Source: a virus. Taken from it: 35,720 bases of DNA. The first letter of the stretch is position 1; every line of letters starts with the position of its first letter. Made by a program: the position numbers and the translations under genes. Below the pieces are notes generated by a model, which was given only the letters and a program-made list of their open reading frames with translations, was not told where the DNA came from and did no database searches. This document shows, piece after piece, positions 1-8,455 of the stretch. The DNA lies in IMG/VR virus record IMGVR_UViG_3300034064_000749, positions 1-35,720 of that record; one strand, given 5' to 3'.

Positions 1-1129
1 CTGAGCCACGAGCTGGACCAACAGGTATACCCATACCCTTAGCAAGGCTAACATAGTCTTGAACGACAAGGAAATAAGAACTATAGCGTGCCTCGTCAAT
101 GACTTGGAACTCATACTTAATTCTATCCTTGTAAGCCTTAGGAACATCAGTCCAACTGGCAACGCCTAGTCTCGATATAAGTCCAGCCTTAGCTTTCTTA
201 AGCAACATAAGACTTGTGTCTTCTGGAGTCATGCCTTCAAGTTGGAGATTCGGTGCTTTAGTTACTCGCTCAAAGTATGAGCCATCTACAAGATCCGCTA
301 CATGCTGAGTGTTAGTAATTGCTTCGTGAGGCAGTTGCCAATCGTCACATAGACCTTTAGCAAATTCCGCATCATACATCCAAGCATTGTGATCCTGCAC
401 TTCATATGGCATTGTATCTGGAGTCTTATGCATACTTACACACATAACATAGCTACGTAATTTATACTGATCTTGGTTCTGATGATGTGCATCTGCAGTA
501 AGCACAAGGGGAATATTCTTGCGTTTACTCAGATCAATAAGATATTGATTATAGCCATATTGCTTTTGAACATTGTTATGCTGAAGTTCAAGAAAGAAAC
601 TGTCGTCGCCGACCGCCTCTCTAACTTCATCACACCATCTGTCTATCTTTGCATGTTCACCCCAGTGCCAGTACTTGAAGCACTGACTACTAATACAAGT
701 GCTAGTAGCAATCAGGCCTTTAGCATGCTGCTTAAAAGTCTCTAAATCAATTCGAGGATAACGATAAAAGCCGTCCTCATAAGAATACTTAGTAAGTTTC
801 ATTAGGTTCTTATAGCCTTCTTCGTTCTTAGCAAGGAGAAGAAAGTGGCCATTGTTTACAGCCTTCTCAGCTACACCGTTTTCTGGCATAAAGTCAGACT
901 TAGTCTTTGCATCGCCAAAGGCAAGGTAAGTCTCATTACCAATAATAGGTTTAACATTAGCTGCACGGCAGCCCTTTACAAACTCTGGGATGCCACCCAT
1001 ATATCCATGATCTGTCAGTGCAACTGCATTCATTCCTCTGGCCGCAACAGTCTTACCCATTTCGTCTGCAGGCTGTAAGCCATCAAGTAGTGAGTAGTAA
1101 CTATGCGCATGAAGATGTACCATTCCCAT
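1..1129 (-). CDS. dnaE: DNA polymerase III alpha subunit (DnaE-type), N-terminal part, cut by the left edge
   Basis: The 376 residues seen are the amino end of a bacterial C-family replicase. The PHP domain opens with HLHAHSYYSLLDG and continues with LTDHGYMGG, matching the usual LTDHGNMFG. The visible part ends at VGPARGS, the start of the polymerase palm (usually VGPGRGS), so the catalytic aspartates lie outside the window. The start is read as ATG at 1129, giving MGMVHLHAH, with GAGAG about seven bases upstream; ATG at 1123 is possible. Most phages use A- or B-family polymerases, so a DnaE-type enzyme is notable. It is probably the phage replicase and works with the RecA, ligase and SSB-like genes nearby. 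The family call is firm; that the protein is full length is assumed. Confidence 0.93.
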   Translation of the reverse strand, partial: MGMVHLHAHSYYSLLDGLQPADEMGKTVAARGMNAVALTDHGYMGGIPEFVKGCRAANVKPIIGNETYLAFGDAKTKSDFMPENGVAEKAVNNGHFLLLAKNEEGYKNLMKLTKYSYEDGFYRYPRIDLETFKQHAKGLIATSTCISSQCFKYWHWGEHAKIDRWCDEVREAVGDDSFFLELQHNNVQKQYGYNQYLIDLSKRKNIPLVLTADAHHQNQDQYKLRSYVMCVSMHKTPDTMPYEVQDHNAWMYDAEFAKGLCDDWQLPHEAITNTQHVADLVDGSYFERVTKAPNLQLEGMTPEDTSLMLLKKAKAGLISRLGVASWTDVPKAYKDRIKYEFQVIDEARYSSYFLVVQDYVSLAKGMGIPVGPARGS

Positions 1130-1171
1130 ATCATTCTCTCGTTTAAGTTTAAAGATCAATAAACACCAATA

Positions 1172-1200
1172 GGCAACAAGGCTAATAATAGCCCGCTGCC
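1172..1200 (-). other. Hairpin between PhoH and polymerase genes
   Basis: Read on the minus strand, a stem GGGCTA/TAGCCT with a TTAT loop is flanked, after a two-base mismatch, by a further GGCA/TGCC pairing. It sits in the 96-base gap between the PhoH stop and the polymerase start. No U-tract follows, so it is not a clear Rho-independent terminator. It may be an mRNA processing or stability element. Confidence 0.45.
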
Positions 1201-1225
1201 CCTTGGTTTGCAATAGCAAAAAGTA

Positions 1226-2128
1226 TTAAGCGACTAGTTTTTTGCAGATCTGTATTCCAAGCTCAGCTAAAGGACTGCGCTCAATCTCAATAAGTTCTAC
1301 GAAACTAGTAAGTGGACTTTGCTGATAAATATCAAGTCCAATTGTCTGAAGGACTGGGCAAAGCTTACCTTTACGGTTCTCTTTCTCGTCAATCTGATCT
1401 GTATCTGCCATAAGTATTAACTTACTCTTCTCACCTAAACGAGTGATTAGAGTCTTAAACTGATGGATTTCAACGTTCTGAGCCTCATCGCAAATGACTA
1501 AAGCATTTGTAAAGTCTTCGCCGCGCATATATTCCAAAGGAATGCACTCAATCTTGCCTTCCTCAAGCTTCTGCTCAAAGATCTTTAGGTAGGTCTTGCC
1601 CCAGATCTTAGCAAGAGCCCGTTCGTAAGAACTAAAAACAGGTTTCATCTTGTCTATAATTGTACCGGGGATGTCACCAATTCTGCCACCACTAGCAGTA
1701 GTGGCTTGGGCTCTGCTTTTAGTTAGAATAATTCTTTCAAATTTCTTCTCATCAAGCATATTAATCGCAGCAACCATTGTAACATAAGTTTTACCTGAGC
1801 CAGCACCGCCAAAAACTGTAAGCATTGGAATGCTTTGGTCATATAAAGCAGACAGTAAATATTTTTGCTCTAGATTTTTAGGAGCAAACTTCTTGACTGT
1901 AGGTAAATTAATATTAACTAAAGCTTCCCCATTCCAGCGCTTAAGAGCGCTATAGCTTCCATGTCTAAAGCACCAATAGCTATTAACTGCTGGGGCTGAC
2001 ATCTCAAACCACGGATCGAAATCAAGGTCATCAATAGTAACAGGGTCATCAGTAAACAGTGGACCTAAATCTGCAGAATATTCTACATCAATTATGGTCG
2101 GATGAAATACTTCCTTTGGCTCTTGCAT
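1226..2128 (-). CDS. phoH: PhoH-family ATPase
   Basis: A 300-residue protein with an unrecognised N-terminal stretch of about 80 residues, then a PhoH domain. The domain starts at PKNLEQ (83-88) and has Walker A GGAGSGKT at 107-114, the family's IGDIPGT near 150 and Walker B ICDEAQN at 212-218. PhoH proteins are predicted RNA/DNA-dependent ATPases or helicases and are widespread in large phages, but their role there is not settled. The start ATG at 2128 has AAGGAA five bases upstream. It follows the VWA-protein gene after eight bases and precedes the DNA polymerase, so it is probably part of the replication block. The N-terminal extension distinguishes it from minimal PhoH proteins. Confidence 0.9.
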   Translation of the reverse strand: MQEPKEVFHPTIIDVEYSADLGPLFTDDPVTIDDLDFDPWFEMSAPAVNSYWCFRHGSYSALKRWNGEALVNINLPTVKKFAPKNLEQKYLLSALYDQSIPMLTVFGGAGSGKTYVTMVAAINMLDEKKFERIILTKSRAQATTASGGRIGDIPGTIIDKMKPVFSSYERALAKIWGKTYLKIFEQKLEEGKIECIPLEYMRGEDFTNALVICDEAQNVEIHQFKTLITRLGEKSKLILMADTDQIDEKENRKGKLCPVLQTIGLDIYQQSPLTSFVELIEIERSPLAELGIQICKKLVA

Positions 2129-2136
2129 TGAGTTCC

Positions 2137-3468
2137 TTACAAATAGATCTTATTCAAGTTAGGTAATTTGCGGTTTACAATCTCCTTTGGCACAACTAGA
2201 TAAAATTTATTTGTAATGTTAGTTTTGTTTATTTCTGGAATTATCCCATCTGTGAAACATAATATAGCGTCATATTTGTATCTACCATTATGTTCATTAA
2301 TTTTCTTTATGGCAGGATTAAGATCCGTTCCACCACCACCTTTCCACTGAATTGTATCTGCAAAAGCTTTGTTCTTAGTCTTTACCAATTGCTGCGTTAC
2401 AACAGTATCTCCCATGACATAATGTATGTCTGCATATTTTGAAAGTCTCTTTATATAAGATACAAATTTTTGTGCAAGAGGAACGTCAATGCTGCCACTT
2501 GTGTCAAGAATACAAGCAATTATAGGACGAGTAGTTTTCTCGTGGCCAGGCAAAATACCTGGAAGTACGCAATTATACTTAGCCCAAGAAGGATTAGATT
2601 TTTTTCTTTTTCCTGCTCTTTTTAATTGCTCTATTAGTCTTAGCGCAGTGTCGGTAGTTTCTGTCACAGAAATTGTCCGAGTATCATATTTTTCAAAAGA
2701 AGTTGTATTTAAAAATGGATCTTGACTAGTTTCTGGAATTCTAGCTAATTGTCTTTCAAATGACTTTTCTCTCTCTTCGATTTCTTCTGTTGTTAATTCG
2801 AAGTCATCAATCATATCATCAGACAAGTCTGACTCTACGTCATCATTATTGTAATCCTTTAGCCATTGTAGAATTTCCTCTGCAGTTATTTTGTAAATAC
2901 TGCGAGGCAAACCTTGTAGGGCTTTCCTCAAAGGACTGTCAGGAAATAAATAATACAGAGACAAGCCACTGTGGCTAATGGATCCTGATTGTTTTACAGC
3001 AGTATAGAATGGACCATTATTTATAACTGACAAACCATAGTCAGGTTGACTAGGATTGTAAATAGAATCTTCCATAAGAAGTTCTGTGTTAATTTTAATA
3101 TCTTGCGCAATATTAAGAAGTAAATGATATTCTTTTGCAACCTTATATATCTTGACAGGGTGTCCATATATAAAATGTTTTAACTCATGAAGAATAATGA
3201 AAGCATTTTGCTGATCAGAATACTGAGACATCTTATCGACATTAAAGAATAGACAATATTCTTTAGTCTTTTTGTCCCAAGAAATAGCAGCTATAAACTT
3301 ATCACTAAATCCTTCCCTCTTGGCCTCTTCAGTGCTTAAATAGAACTTATTTATATATGGTAAGTACCTAAGTAAATAAGTATAGTCTGAAAGATAAGAG
3401 TAAGTATCAGATGAATTTTTAAAAGATAAATCAGAAATATACTTTACTAATTTATTCTTATTAATCAT
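2137..3468 (-). CDS. Metallopeptidase-like / VWA domain protein (DUF2201 type), MoxR partner
   Basis: A 443-residue protein with two parts. The amino half holds a zinc-protease-like HELKH at 94-98. The carboxyl part is a VWA domain with a complete metal-ion adhesion site: DTSGS at 322-326, Thr381 in GGGGTD and Asp407 in CFTDG. An acidic linker (about 205-235) separates them. This layout matches the metallopeptidase/VWA proteins that pair with MoxR AAA+ ATPases. The gene directly follows such an ATPase. ATG at 3468 makes an ATGA overlap with the ATPase stop and is chosen for that reason; an in-frame ATG at 3489 is also possible, and neither has a good Shine-Dalgarno, so coupled translation is likely. 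By family analogy it may be a substrate or metal-insertion adaptor. Whether it cleaves protein is unknown. Confidence 0.82.
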   Translation of the reverse strand: MINKNKLVKYISDLSFKNSSDTYSYLSDYTYLLRYLPYINKFYLSTEEAKREGFSDKFIAAISWDKKTKEYCLFFNVDKMSQYSDQQNAFIILHELKHFIYGHPVKIYKVAKEYHLLLNIAQDIKINTELLMEDSIYNPSQPDYGLSVINNGPFYTAVKQSGSISHSGLSLYYLFPDSPLRKALQGLPRSIYKITAEEILQWLKDYNNDDVESDLSDDMIDDFELTTEEIEEREKSFERQLARIPETSQDPFLNTTSFEKYDTRTISVTETTDTALRLIEQLKRAGKRKKSNPSWAKYNCVLPGILPGHEKTTRPIIACILDTSGSIDVPLAQKFVSYIKRLSKYADIHYVMGDTVVTQQLVKTKNKAFADTIQWKGGGGTDLNPAIKKINEHNGRYKYDAILCFTDGIIPEINKTNITNKFYLVVPKEIVNRKLPNLNKIYL

Positions 3469-4568
3469 TGCAAGATATCTGTTTGCCATTTTGTTTGAGT
3501 CAACATATTATAAAACTCAGGATATTCTTTAGCATATTGCAAGACATATTGAGTACTAGCTAATTCTTGTGAGCTTAAATTAGGAATTAAATTCTTATAC
3601 TCAGAAAAAATCAGCACACTATCATAGTAGTCTAATTCTTTGGAATCAATTTTACTTTTTATTGCATTATTAAAGAAAGAATCTTTAGCAATCCAATCTT
3701 TATTTAGCAAAATATTAAGCCATTTGTTAGCTATATTAGGCTTAACAAGGCCACTTGCAATCGCAAAGACTGCGCTTTTAGTATCACCGGTAATATCAAT
3801 CCCACTAGTTCTAGCCCATAAAGTCCAAAGTGCTAAACGACTAAGCATTTCGATTGTTCTAGGACAAGGGCTTATTTCTTTCTCGATATTCCAATCTCCA
3901 GTAAGTTGGCCTATCTGAATATTTTCAATAGGATTAGTCATAGTCGAAAGAATATATGACATAGCAGGATCAACAATATCAGAACACTGAGAAAGAAATT
4001 CTGAAGTTGTTAAATGATAATGGACATGAGCCCATCTACTTTTCATTGCTTTATCAAGTGTATCAGTATTGAATTCTCCAACAGGAGGATTACAAGCACT
4101 AATGAGACGGTTGTTCTTTGGAAGACTGTATTCGCCAAGCTGGCGTTCAGCAGTAATGCTCATCATGGCATTAATACCTTCCTGCGTTCCTCGATTAAGT
4201 TCATCTACAAATAGAACAAAGAAATCAGAGCTAGCAATGTTAGGAAGCCAAGATGGTTTAGTTTTCCGATGTGTCATTTCTTCCGAATTGACAATAGGAA
4301 TTCCCCAATCGGCAGTGTCAGTATGGGCAAGCCGAAGGTCATAAGTAGATGGCCGAAATACATTTGTAACTTTATGCTTTGCAAAAATACTTTTACAGAA
4401 CATAGGAGTATCAGTCTTAAGGTCATCAAAAAAACTGTTAATTGTTTTAGAGATAATTGTACTTTTACCAATGCCGCTGGCGCCCCAGACACAGACAGGA
4501 ATGTCTGCGTCCAGGGCAATCCTTGCGACCTTCTCTAGCTCTCTAGAGGAAACGGTCAATGACGCCAT
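3465..4568 (-). CDS. MoxR-type AAA+ ATPase
   Basis: A 367-residue AAA+ ATPase. Walker A is GASGIGKST (29-37), Walker B VLFVDELN (118-125), the sensor-1 asparagine lies in ISACNPP (Asn160), and an arginine-finger candidate is Arg178 in MKSRW. The WLPN and GINAMMSITAERQ segments are typical of MoxR/RavA-like chaperones. In cells these ATPases work with VWA-domain proteins to mature or remodel complexes. Here the VWA partner is encoded immediately downstream with overlapping codons, which strongly suggests a complex. Start ATG 4568 has AAGGAT seven bases before it, and the gene lies one base after the RecA stop. The substrate is unknown; replication or virion proteins of the phage are possible. 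Confidence 0.88.
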   Translation of the reverse strand: MASLTVSSRELEKVARIALDADIPVCVWGASGIGKSTIISKTINSFFDDLKTDTPMFCKSIFAKHKVTNVFRPSTYDLRLAHTDTADWGIPIVNSEEMTHRKTKPSWLPNIASSDFFVLFVDELNRGTQEGINAMMSITAERQLGEYSLPKNNRLISACNPPVGEFNTDTLDKAMKSRWAHVHYHLTTSEFLSQCSDIVDPAMSYILSTMTNPIENIQIGQLTGDWNIEKEISPCPRTIEMLSRLALWTLWARTSGIDITGDTKSAVFAIASGLVKPNIANKWLNILLNKDWIAKDSFFNNAIKSKIDSKELDYYDSVLIFSEYKNLIPNLSSQELASTQYVLQYAKEYPEFYNMLTQTKWQTDILQ

Positions 4569-4569
4569 T

Positions 4570-5688
4570 CTAATCCTTGGTTTCGTACGCGATTTTACGT
4601 TTACGTGTCAAAGGATAGCGAGCCTCAAAATGGTTTACCCCAAGAAGATCACAAAGTGAATTTCTTGCAGCTGCATCACCCCTAAGCAGTTCGGATAAGT
4701 TGTTCCTACCTTGAACTTTAAGAGCAATTGCAGGAATCTGCAGCCATGCACCAGCAGCAACAATGTGCTTCTGAGCTAGACCCATAGTGATGAGCGAGTC
4801 AACTCGGTCAAGACCGATACCCCACTTAATACTAATCTCTACTTCATCTTCTGCACGAGCTGCGCCCTGAGCCTTAACAATCTGGACCTTTCTAAGATTC
4901 TCTTTGCCATCACCAGGGATAGGAAGAATCTTAAGACGAAGTCTAGCATAGTAACGGATAGCACGACCACCTGTAGTGATAGTACCACGGGCACCCATTG
5001 GAGTAATGTTAACTCTCATCTGGTTGCTAGTAATTAGCGTACAGTCATAAGTCTTGTATGAAGTAGCAAGTCTGCCAAGTACCTTAGAGCTAAGCAAGGC
5101 ATGCCAGCCAATTGCACCGTCACCTGCTTCTGCGTTATTATCTGCAGAGGCAGGAGGACTAAGGGCAGCCCAGCTGTCCAAGCCAATGCATGAAAACATG
5201 CCACTACGTATTAGTTGATCTAGTAGAGTAAGAGCTTGCTTCCCATTCTGAGGAAGGCTATAAACAAATCGCTCATCATCTACTGGAACTCCAAGATGCT
5301 TTGCATACTCTGCATCAAAGTTACCTTCCATATCAATGAACGCAATGCCTCTATCAGGGAAGGCACTAGCAAAGCTAGCTAATGCTTCGTACATAAGAGT
5401 AGTCTTACCAGAAGACTCTTCGCCTGCAATCTCAATAAAGGTTCCACGAGGCCAACCTGCGTTTTCGCCAAATCCACCAAGCAAACTGTCTAGACAGGGA
5501 TCACTTGTTGGGACAAAGCTAAACGTAGGTAGATTATCCTTACCAGTAACAAGTACAAGCTCTTCGCCGTATTGTTTAATCTTGCTTATCTTAAAAGCAT
5601 TGAAAGTTTTAGCATTCCAGGTTACAGCACCTGGTGTAGCAAAAGAAGATTCCTCTTCTGTTTCCCATTCTGTTTCTTCTAAACTCAT
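4570..5688 (-). CDS. recA: RecA-like recombinase
   Basis: A 372-residue RecA-family protein with Walker A GEESSGKTT at 89-97, matching RecA's GPESSGKTT, an acidic strand in IAFIDMEGNFD, the loop-1 region ITSNQMR, and a loop-2 TITTGGRAIRYYARLR segment resembling bacterial RecA TTTGGNALKFYASVR. The length is close to bacterial RecA (about 350) and it is nearer to RecA than to T4 UvsX. It has an extra acidic amino tail of about 20 residues rich in Glu. It should form filaments on ssDNA for recombination-dependent replication and repair. Start ATG 5688 with AAGGTGAT upstream. It begins a transcription block just after a terminator and leads into the MoxR, VWA, PhoH and polymerase genes. Confidence 0.93.
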   Translation of the reverse strand: MSLEETEWETEEESSFATPGAVTWNAKTFNAFKISKIKQYGEELVLVTGKDNLPTFSFVPTSDPCLDSLLGGFGENAGWPRGTFIEIAGEESSGKTTLMYEALASFASAFPDRGIAFIDMEGNFDAEYAKHLGVPVDDERFVYSLPQNGKQALTLLDQLIRSGMFSCIGLDSWAALSPPASADNNAEAGDGAIGWHALLSSKVLGRLATSYKTYDCTLITSNQMRVNITPMGARGTITTGGRAIRYYARLRLKILPIPGDGKENLRKVQIVKAQGAARAEDEVEISIKWGIGLDRVDSLITMGLAQKHIVAAGAWLQIPAIALKVQGRNNLSELLRGDAAARNSLCDLLGVNHFEARYPLTRKRKIAYETKD

Positions 5689-5709
5689 ATATCACCTTAT
5701 GATTATTTT

Positions 5710-5734
5710 AAATAAAAGTCCTATCATAATAGGA
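5710..5734 (-). terminator. Rho-independent terminator
   Basis: On the minus strand a perfect six-pair stem TCCTAT/ATAGGA with loop TATG (5719-5734) is followed by CTTTTATTT (5718-5710). It lies between the 66-residue gene and recA, so it would end the RNR-containing transcript. The stem is AT-rich, so efficiency may be moderate. Confidence 0.65.
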
Positions 5735-5740
5735 AAGTTG

Positions 5741-5941
5741 TTATTGCTCGTTATAGAACATATCTCTTAAGTCTTGCTTAGTATATTTACATTGATTAAG
5801 GGTAATAGTCCCCTTGCCCTCCATAAATTTTTCTAATTTCTCCTCAAGATCACCTTCTAAGTTCAAAGCAAAAACATCTTTTAATATACGCAAAAAGTCT
5901 TGCGGATCTGCGATTCTTTTAGTTGGCTCTGTGTTTGACAT
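5741..5941 (-). CDS. Small unknown protein
   Basis: A 66-residue, charged, probably helical soluble protein with no recognised domain and no membrane segment. The start ATG 5941 has AGGGA six bases upstream. It follows the RNR stop by eight bases and is the last gene before the terminator. It could be an RNR-associated or regulatory small protein, but only the position suggests this. Confidence 0.6.
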   Translation of the reverse strand: MSNTEPTKRIADPQDFLRILKDVFALNLEGDLEEKLEKFMEGKGTITLNQCKYTKQDLRDMFYNEQ

Positions 5942-5949
5942 TTATTTCC

Positions 5950-7881
5950 CTACTTAACAGGACAGAATCCACCTTCGCAGTCACTTGCATCTACGCTAGC
6001 ATCAAATGAGATTCCATTGATTAACTTAGTTGTTCTAACCAGTTCATTATAGACATCTTCTGTGATTTCTTCAAGAGGCGCTTGCTTAAAACCATGCTCA
6101 GAATGCAATAAGAATGAAAGACTCTTATGGTTCAGGGTATAGTTCTCACGAAGATATTCCTTAACCTGATCAAGCTCTTCCTTCTTGTAATAGATTGTGC
6201 ATGATACGCTATTGTCTGACCAGTCTTGCTGAAGTCTTTTAACAACTGCAAGTTGGTCAAGAGCTGTCATATCCCTAGCTAGAAGAGTACCTTCTGGATA
6301 GGCGAATGGAAACTCAGCTACCATAGTTGAATAGTCAAGGCTACCATCAAAGTTCTCCTGATACTCAATCTTATAGTTGTGTGAACGTACTACTTCAACC
6401 AAAGGATGGTTAGCGGCAATACGAATACGACGAATAAGATGTTTAGCATATGCAGGATGTGCACCAGGTGTTACACCTGGAAGCAAGCTAAGTGTACCAC
6501 TTGGCTTAACTGTAGTTAGCTTAATGCTGATTGGGAATCCCTTTGCAGCACTATACTGAGCGTCATATGCACGAAGGTCACCATAGACCTCCTTAAGCCA
6601 AGACTTCTGCTCTTCAGTGGCCTGAAGATAGCCAGTAATGCCAATGCCCATACGCATATGTTTATTGACAATTTCTTCTGTTTCTGAGTGATGACAATGT
6701 AAAGCCAAGCTATGCTTGTTAATACGGTAAAGTAACTTACATACGTCAGCTAATTCAGCAGCACTTGTTATATTGGGAAGGAATACTTCCGCAAGACAGC
6801 AAGTCTCAAAGTTAGCAAGACTCTGTTCTGCGCAAGGATTGTATCCCATTACATCAGGATCAGGATACTCTGTTTCGCCAAGGCGACCCATAGCGCGTGA
6901 AAGCTTAAGGTTGATTAGACCATAAGGCTCTCCCTTGCCTTCATAACCATCCCAGAACATATCAGGAAGGTCATTGATATCATCGCAAGCTACACTATTA
7001 TTAGACATTGCACGCCAGCTGGGAATTGTACCCAAGTCCCAACGCTTAGCAAGTAGGAACTCAATATCGTCACAGTCACCAATGGCAATCTGTGCGCTGC
7101 GTCGTACGTTACCAGCGACTACAATGCTACCAATAATATTCATGATATCTAGACAATCGACACTGCGTAATTGCTTACCAGCGCGTTTCTCTAAGACCTT
7201 ACCAATATTAGCTATACCTTCACATAAGATCTCAGGGCCGCTGGCTACACCCCCAAAACCTTTGATTGGCGCGCCCTTACCACGGATTAGCTGAGTACTA
7301 AATGTAAATGTATTCTTCTTGTCTGCAAGAAATGCAGCCTTAAGAGTCTTAGCTAATAATGCAACCCAACCTTCTCTGGTGTCAGGGACAATGAAATCCG
7401 AATCACCCTGGTCTCTACGAATTGGACTCTTAAAGTTCTTACGAACCTTAGGAAGCTTGCCAATATGCTCACGCTGAATGTTATAGCCAACGCCACAACC
7501 AAGCATAAGCATATCCATTGTCCAAGTAAATGGACGAACGGGATTATCAACAACAGTAAAGGCACAGTTCTGAAGGCTAGGAAGACCTAGATCCTTAACC
7601 GTTCTAGTACCTAGTTGCCACAGAAAGCGGCCAGCAACTGTACCCTTAAGCTCAAGCATATAAGTCCTAAGCTTAGCTTTTTCATGAGCCGTAAAGCCAA
7701 CCTTAAGCTGCTTGTCAGAGGCAGTGATTACACGATCTACGGTGTCAGCCCACTCTTCAGTTGGACCAGTTAAGTCCGTCTCATTTAATCTACGAGCATA
7801 GGTTCTCTTATAGGTAAGATAGCCTACAGTACTCCAAGGCGTTACTACGTCTTGTAGTGAAAAATTATTAATATCTGTCAT
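5950..7881 (-). CDS. nrdJ: Adenosylcobalamin-dependent (class II) ribonucleoside-triphosphate reductase
   Basis: A 643-residue monomeric class II ribonucleotide reductase, close in layout to the Lactobacillus leichmannii enzyme. Cys106 in SLQNCAF and a partner cysteine in the barrel form the redox pair, NPCAEQSL at 348-355 carries the thiyl-radical Cys350 and catalytic Glu352, and the carboxyl end DCEGGFCPVK (Cys635, Cys640) is the reducing tail. The enzyme makes dNTPs from NTPs (family knowledge) and needs adenosylcobalamin but no oxygen and no separate small subunit, so the host must supply or take up B12. Start ATG 7881 with AGAGAG upstream. No B12 riboswitch was seen in the 51-base leader. 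Together with ThyX and the deaminase-like protein it forms the phage's DNA-precursor supply. Confidence 0.95.
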   Translation of the reverse strand: MTDINNFSLQDVVTPWSTVGYLTYKRTYARRLNETDLTGPTEEWADTVDRVITASDKQLKVGFTAHEKAKLRTYMLELKGTVAGRFLWQLGTRTVKDLGLPSLQNCAFTVVDNPVRPFTWTMDMLMLGCGVGYNIQREHIGKLPKVRKNFKSPIRRDQGDSDFIVPDTREGWVALLAKTLKAAFLADKKNTFTFSTQLIRGKGAPIKGFGGVASGPEILCEGIANIGKVLEKRAGKQLRSVDCLDIMNIIGSIVVAGNVRRSAQIAIGDCDDIEFLLAKRWDLGTIPSWRAMSNNSVACDDINDLPDMFWDGYEGKGEPYGLINLKLSRAMGRLGETEYPDPDVMGYNPCAEQSLANFETCCLAEVFLPNITSAAELADVCKLLYRINKHSLALHCHHSETEEIVNKHMRMGIGITGYLQATEEQKSWLKEVYGDLRAYDAQYSAAKGFPISIKLTTVKPSGTLSLLPGVTPGAHPAYAKHLIRRIRIAANHPLVEVVRSHNYKIEYQENFDGSLDYSTMVAEFPFAYPEGTLLARDMTALDQLAVVKRLQQDWSDNSVSCTIYYKKEELDQVKEYLRENYTLNHKSLSFLLHSEHGFKQAPLEEITEDVYNELVRTTKLINGISFDASVDASDCEGGFCPVK

Positions 7882-7932
7882 TTTATACTCTCTTAAAATA
7901 ATGAGAAATAGGAAGGGGTAAGGATTATCTTA

Positions 7933-8448
7933 TCACTGAGTTTCAAAACCCTCAGAGCCTTTTCCGAATGCTTTTAACTCGCTATTAACAGAGTAAGCAA
8001 CACTTTCTAGAACTCTTCTCATACCTATCAGCTGGCCTTGAATTCTTTCAAAAAAATCTACTAGGAAGTTGTGTAAAACTTCCTTCGTATTATCATCATC
8101 AAACTCTACGTCTAAGCTTGCCTGTAGTTGGTCCACAGTAAACTTAGGATTATCTTTCTTAAGCTCTAAAAGCTTTGCAGCCTTATAGGACTTAGTAGCA
8201 GAGTGATGAAGATCTCTGGCCAGAACGGCTTGACTGTGCTTGTGATTAACATCACTAAGTAAGTCCGCAATACGTCTAAATTGCCTATAGACGTCCTTAA
8301 CAGTCATATCATCAGGTAAACTTACCCGATAATACTCAGCCCATTCTGTCAGAGTCTTCTTGTTGAAAGAAATAGTATTGACTAGGTTGATATCACTGAC
8401 GCAGCTTTTCTTTGCAGACTCAACTTTATCTTTATCTATTTCCATCAT
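7933..8448 (-). CDS. Unknown protein between RNR and SpoVG-like genes
   Basis: A 171-residue, mostly helical, soluble protein rich in Lys, Asp and Glu with no domain I recognise. Two ATG codons in tandem (8448 and 8445) follow an excellent AAGGAG; the first is used here. Seven bases separate it from the SpoVG-like stop. Operon position between the SpoVG-like and RNR genes hints at DNA replication or metabolism, but no motif supports a specific role. Confidence 0.75.
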   Translation of the reverse strand: MMEIDKDKVESAKKSCVSDINLVNTISFNKKTLTEWAEYYRVSLPDDMTVKDVYRQFRRIADLLSDVNHKHSQAVLARDLHHSATKSYKAAKLLELKKDNPKFTVDQLQASLDVEFDDDNTKEVLHNFLVDFFERIQGQLIGMRRVLESVAYSVNSELKAFGKGSEGFETQ

Positions 8449-8455
8449 TTACTCC

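Noticed and set aside
473-1078. Plus-strand frames of 77-90 codons
   Set aside because: They lie antisense inside the clear DNA polymerase reading frame and have no family features.
5689-5712. Promoter for recA after the terminator
   Set aside because: TAAAAT is a fair -10, but no acceptable -35 lies 16-18 bases upstream; the hairpin occupies that place.
5336-5770. Plus-strand 144-codon frame
   Set aside because: Antisense to recA; no recognisable motif.
7882-7932. Cobalamin riboswitch before RNR
   Set aside because: The 51-base leader is far too short and has no B12-box-like sequence.
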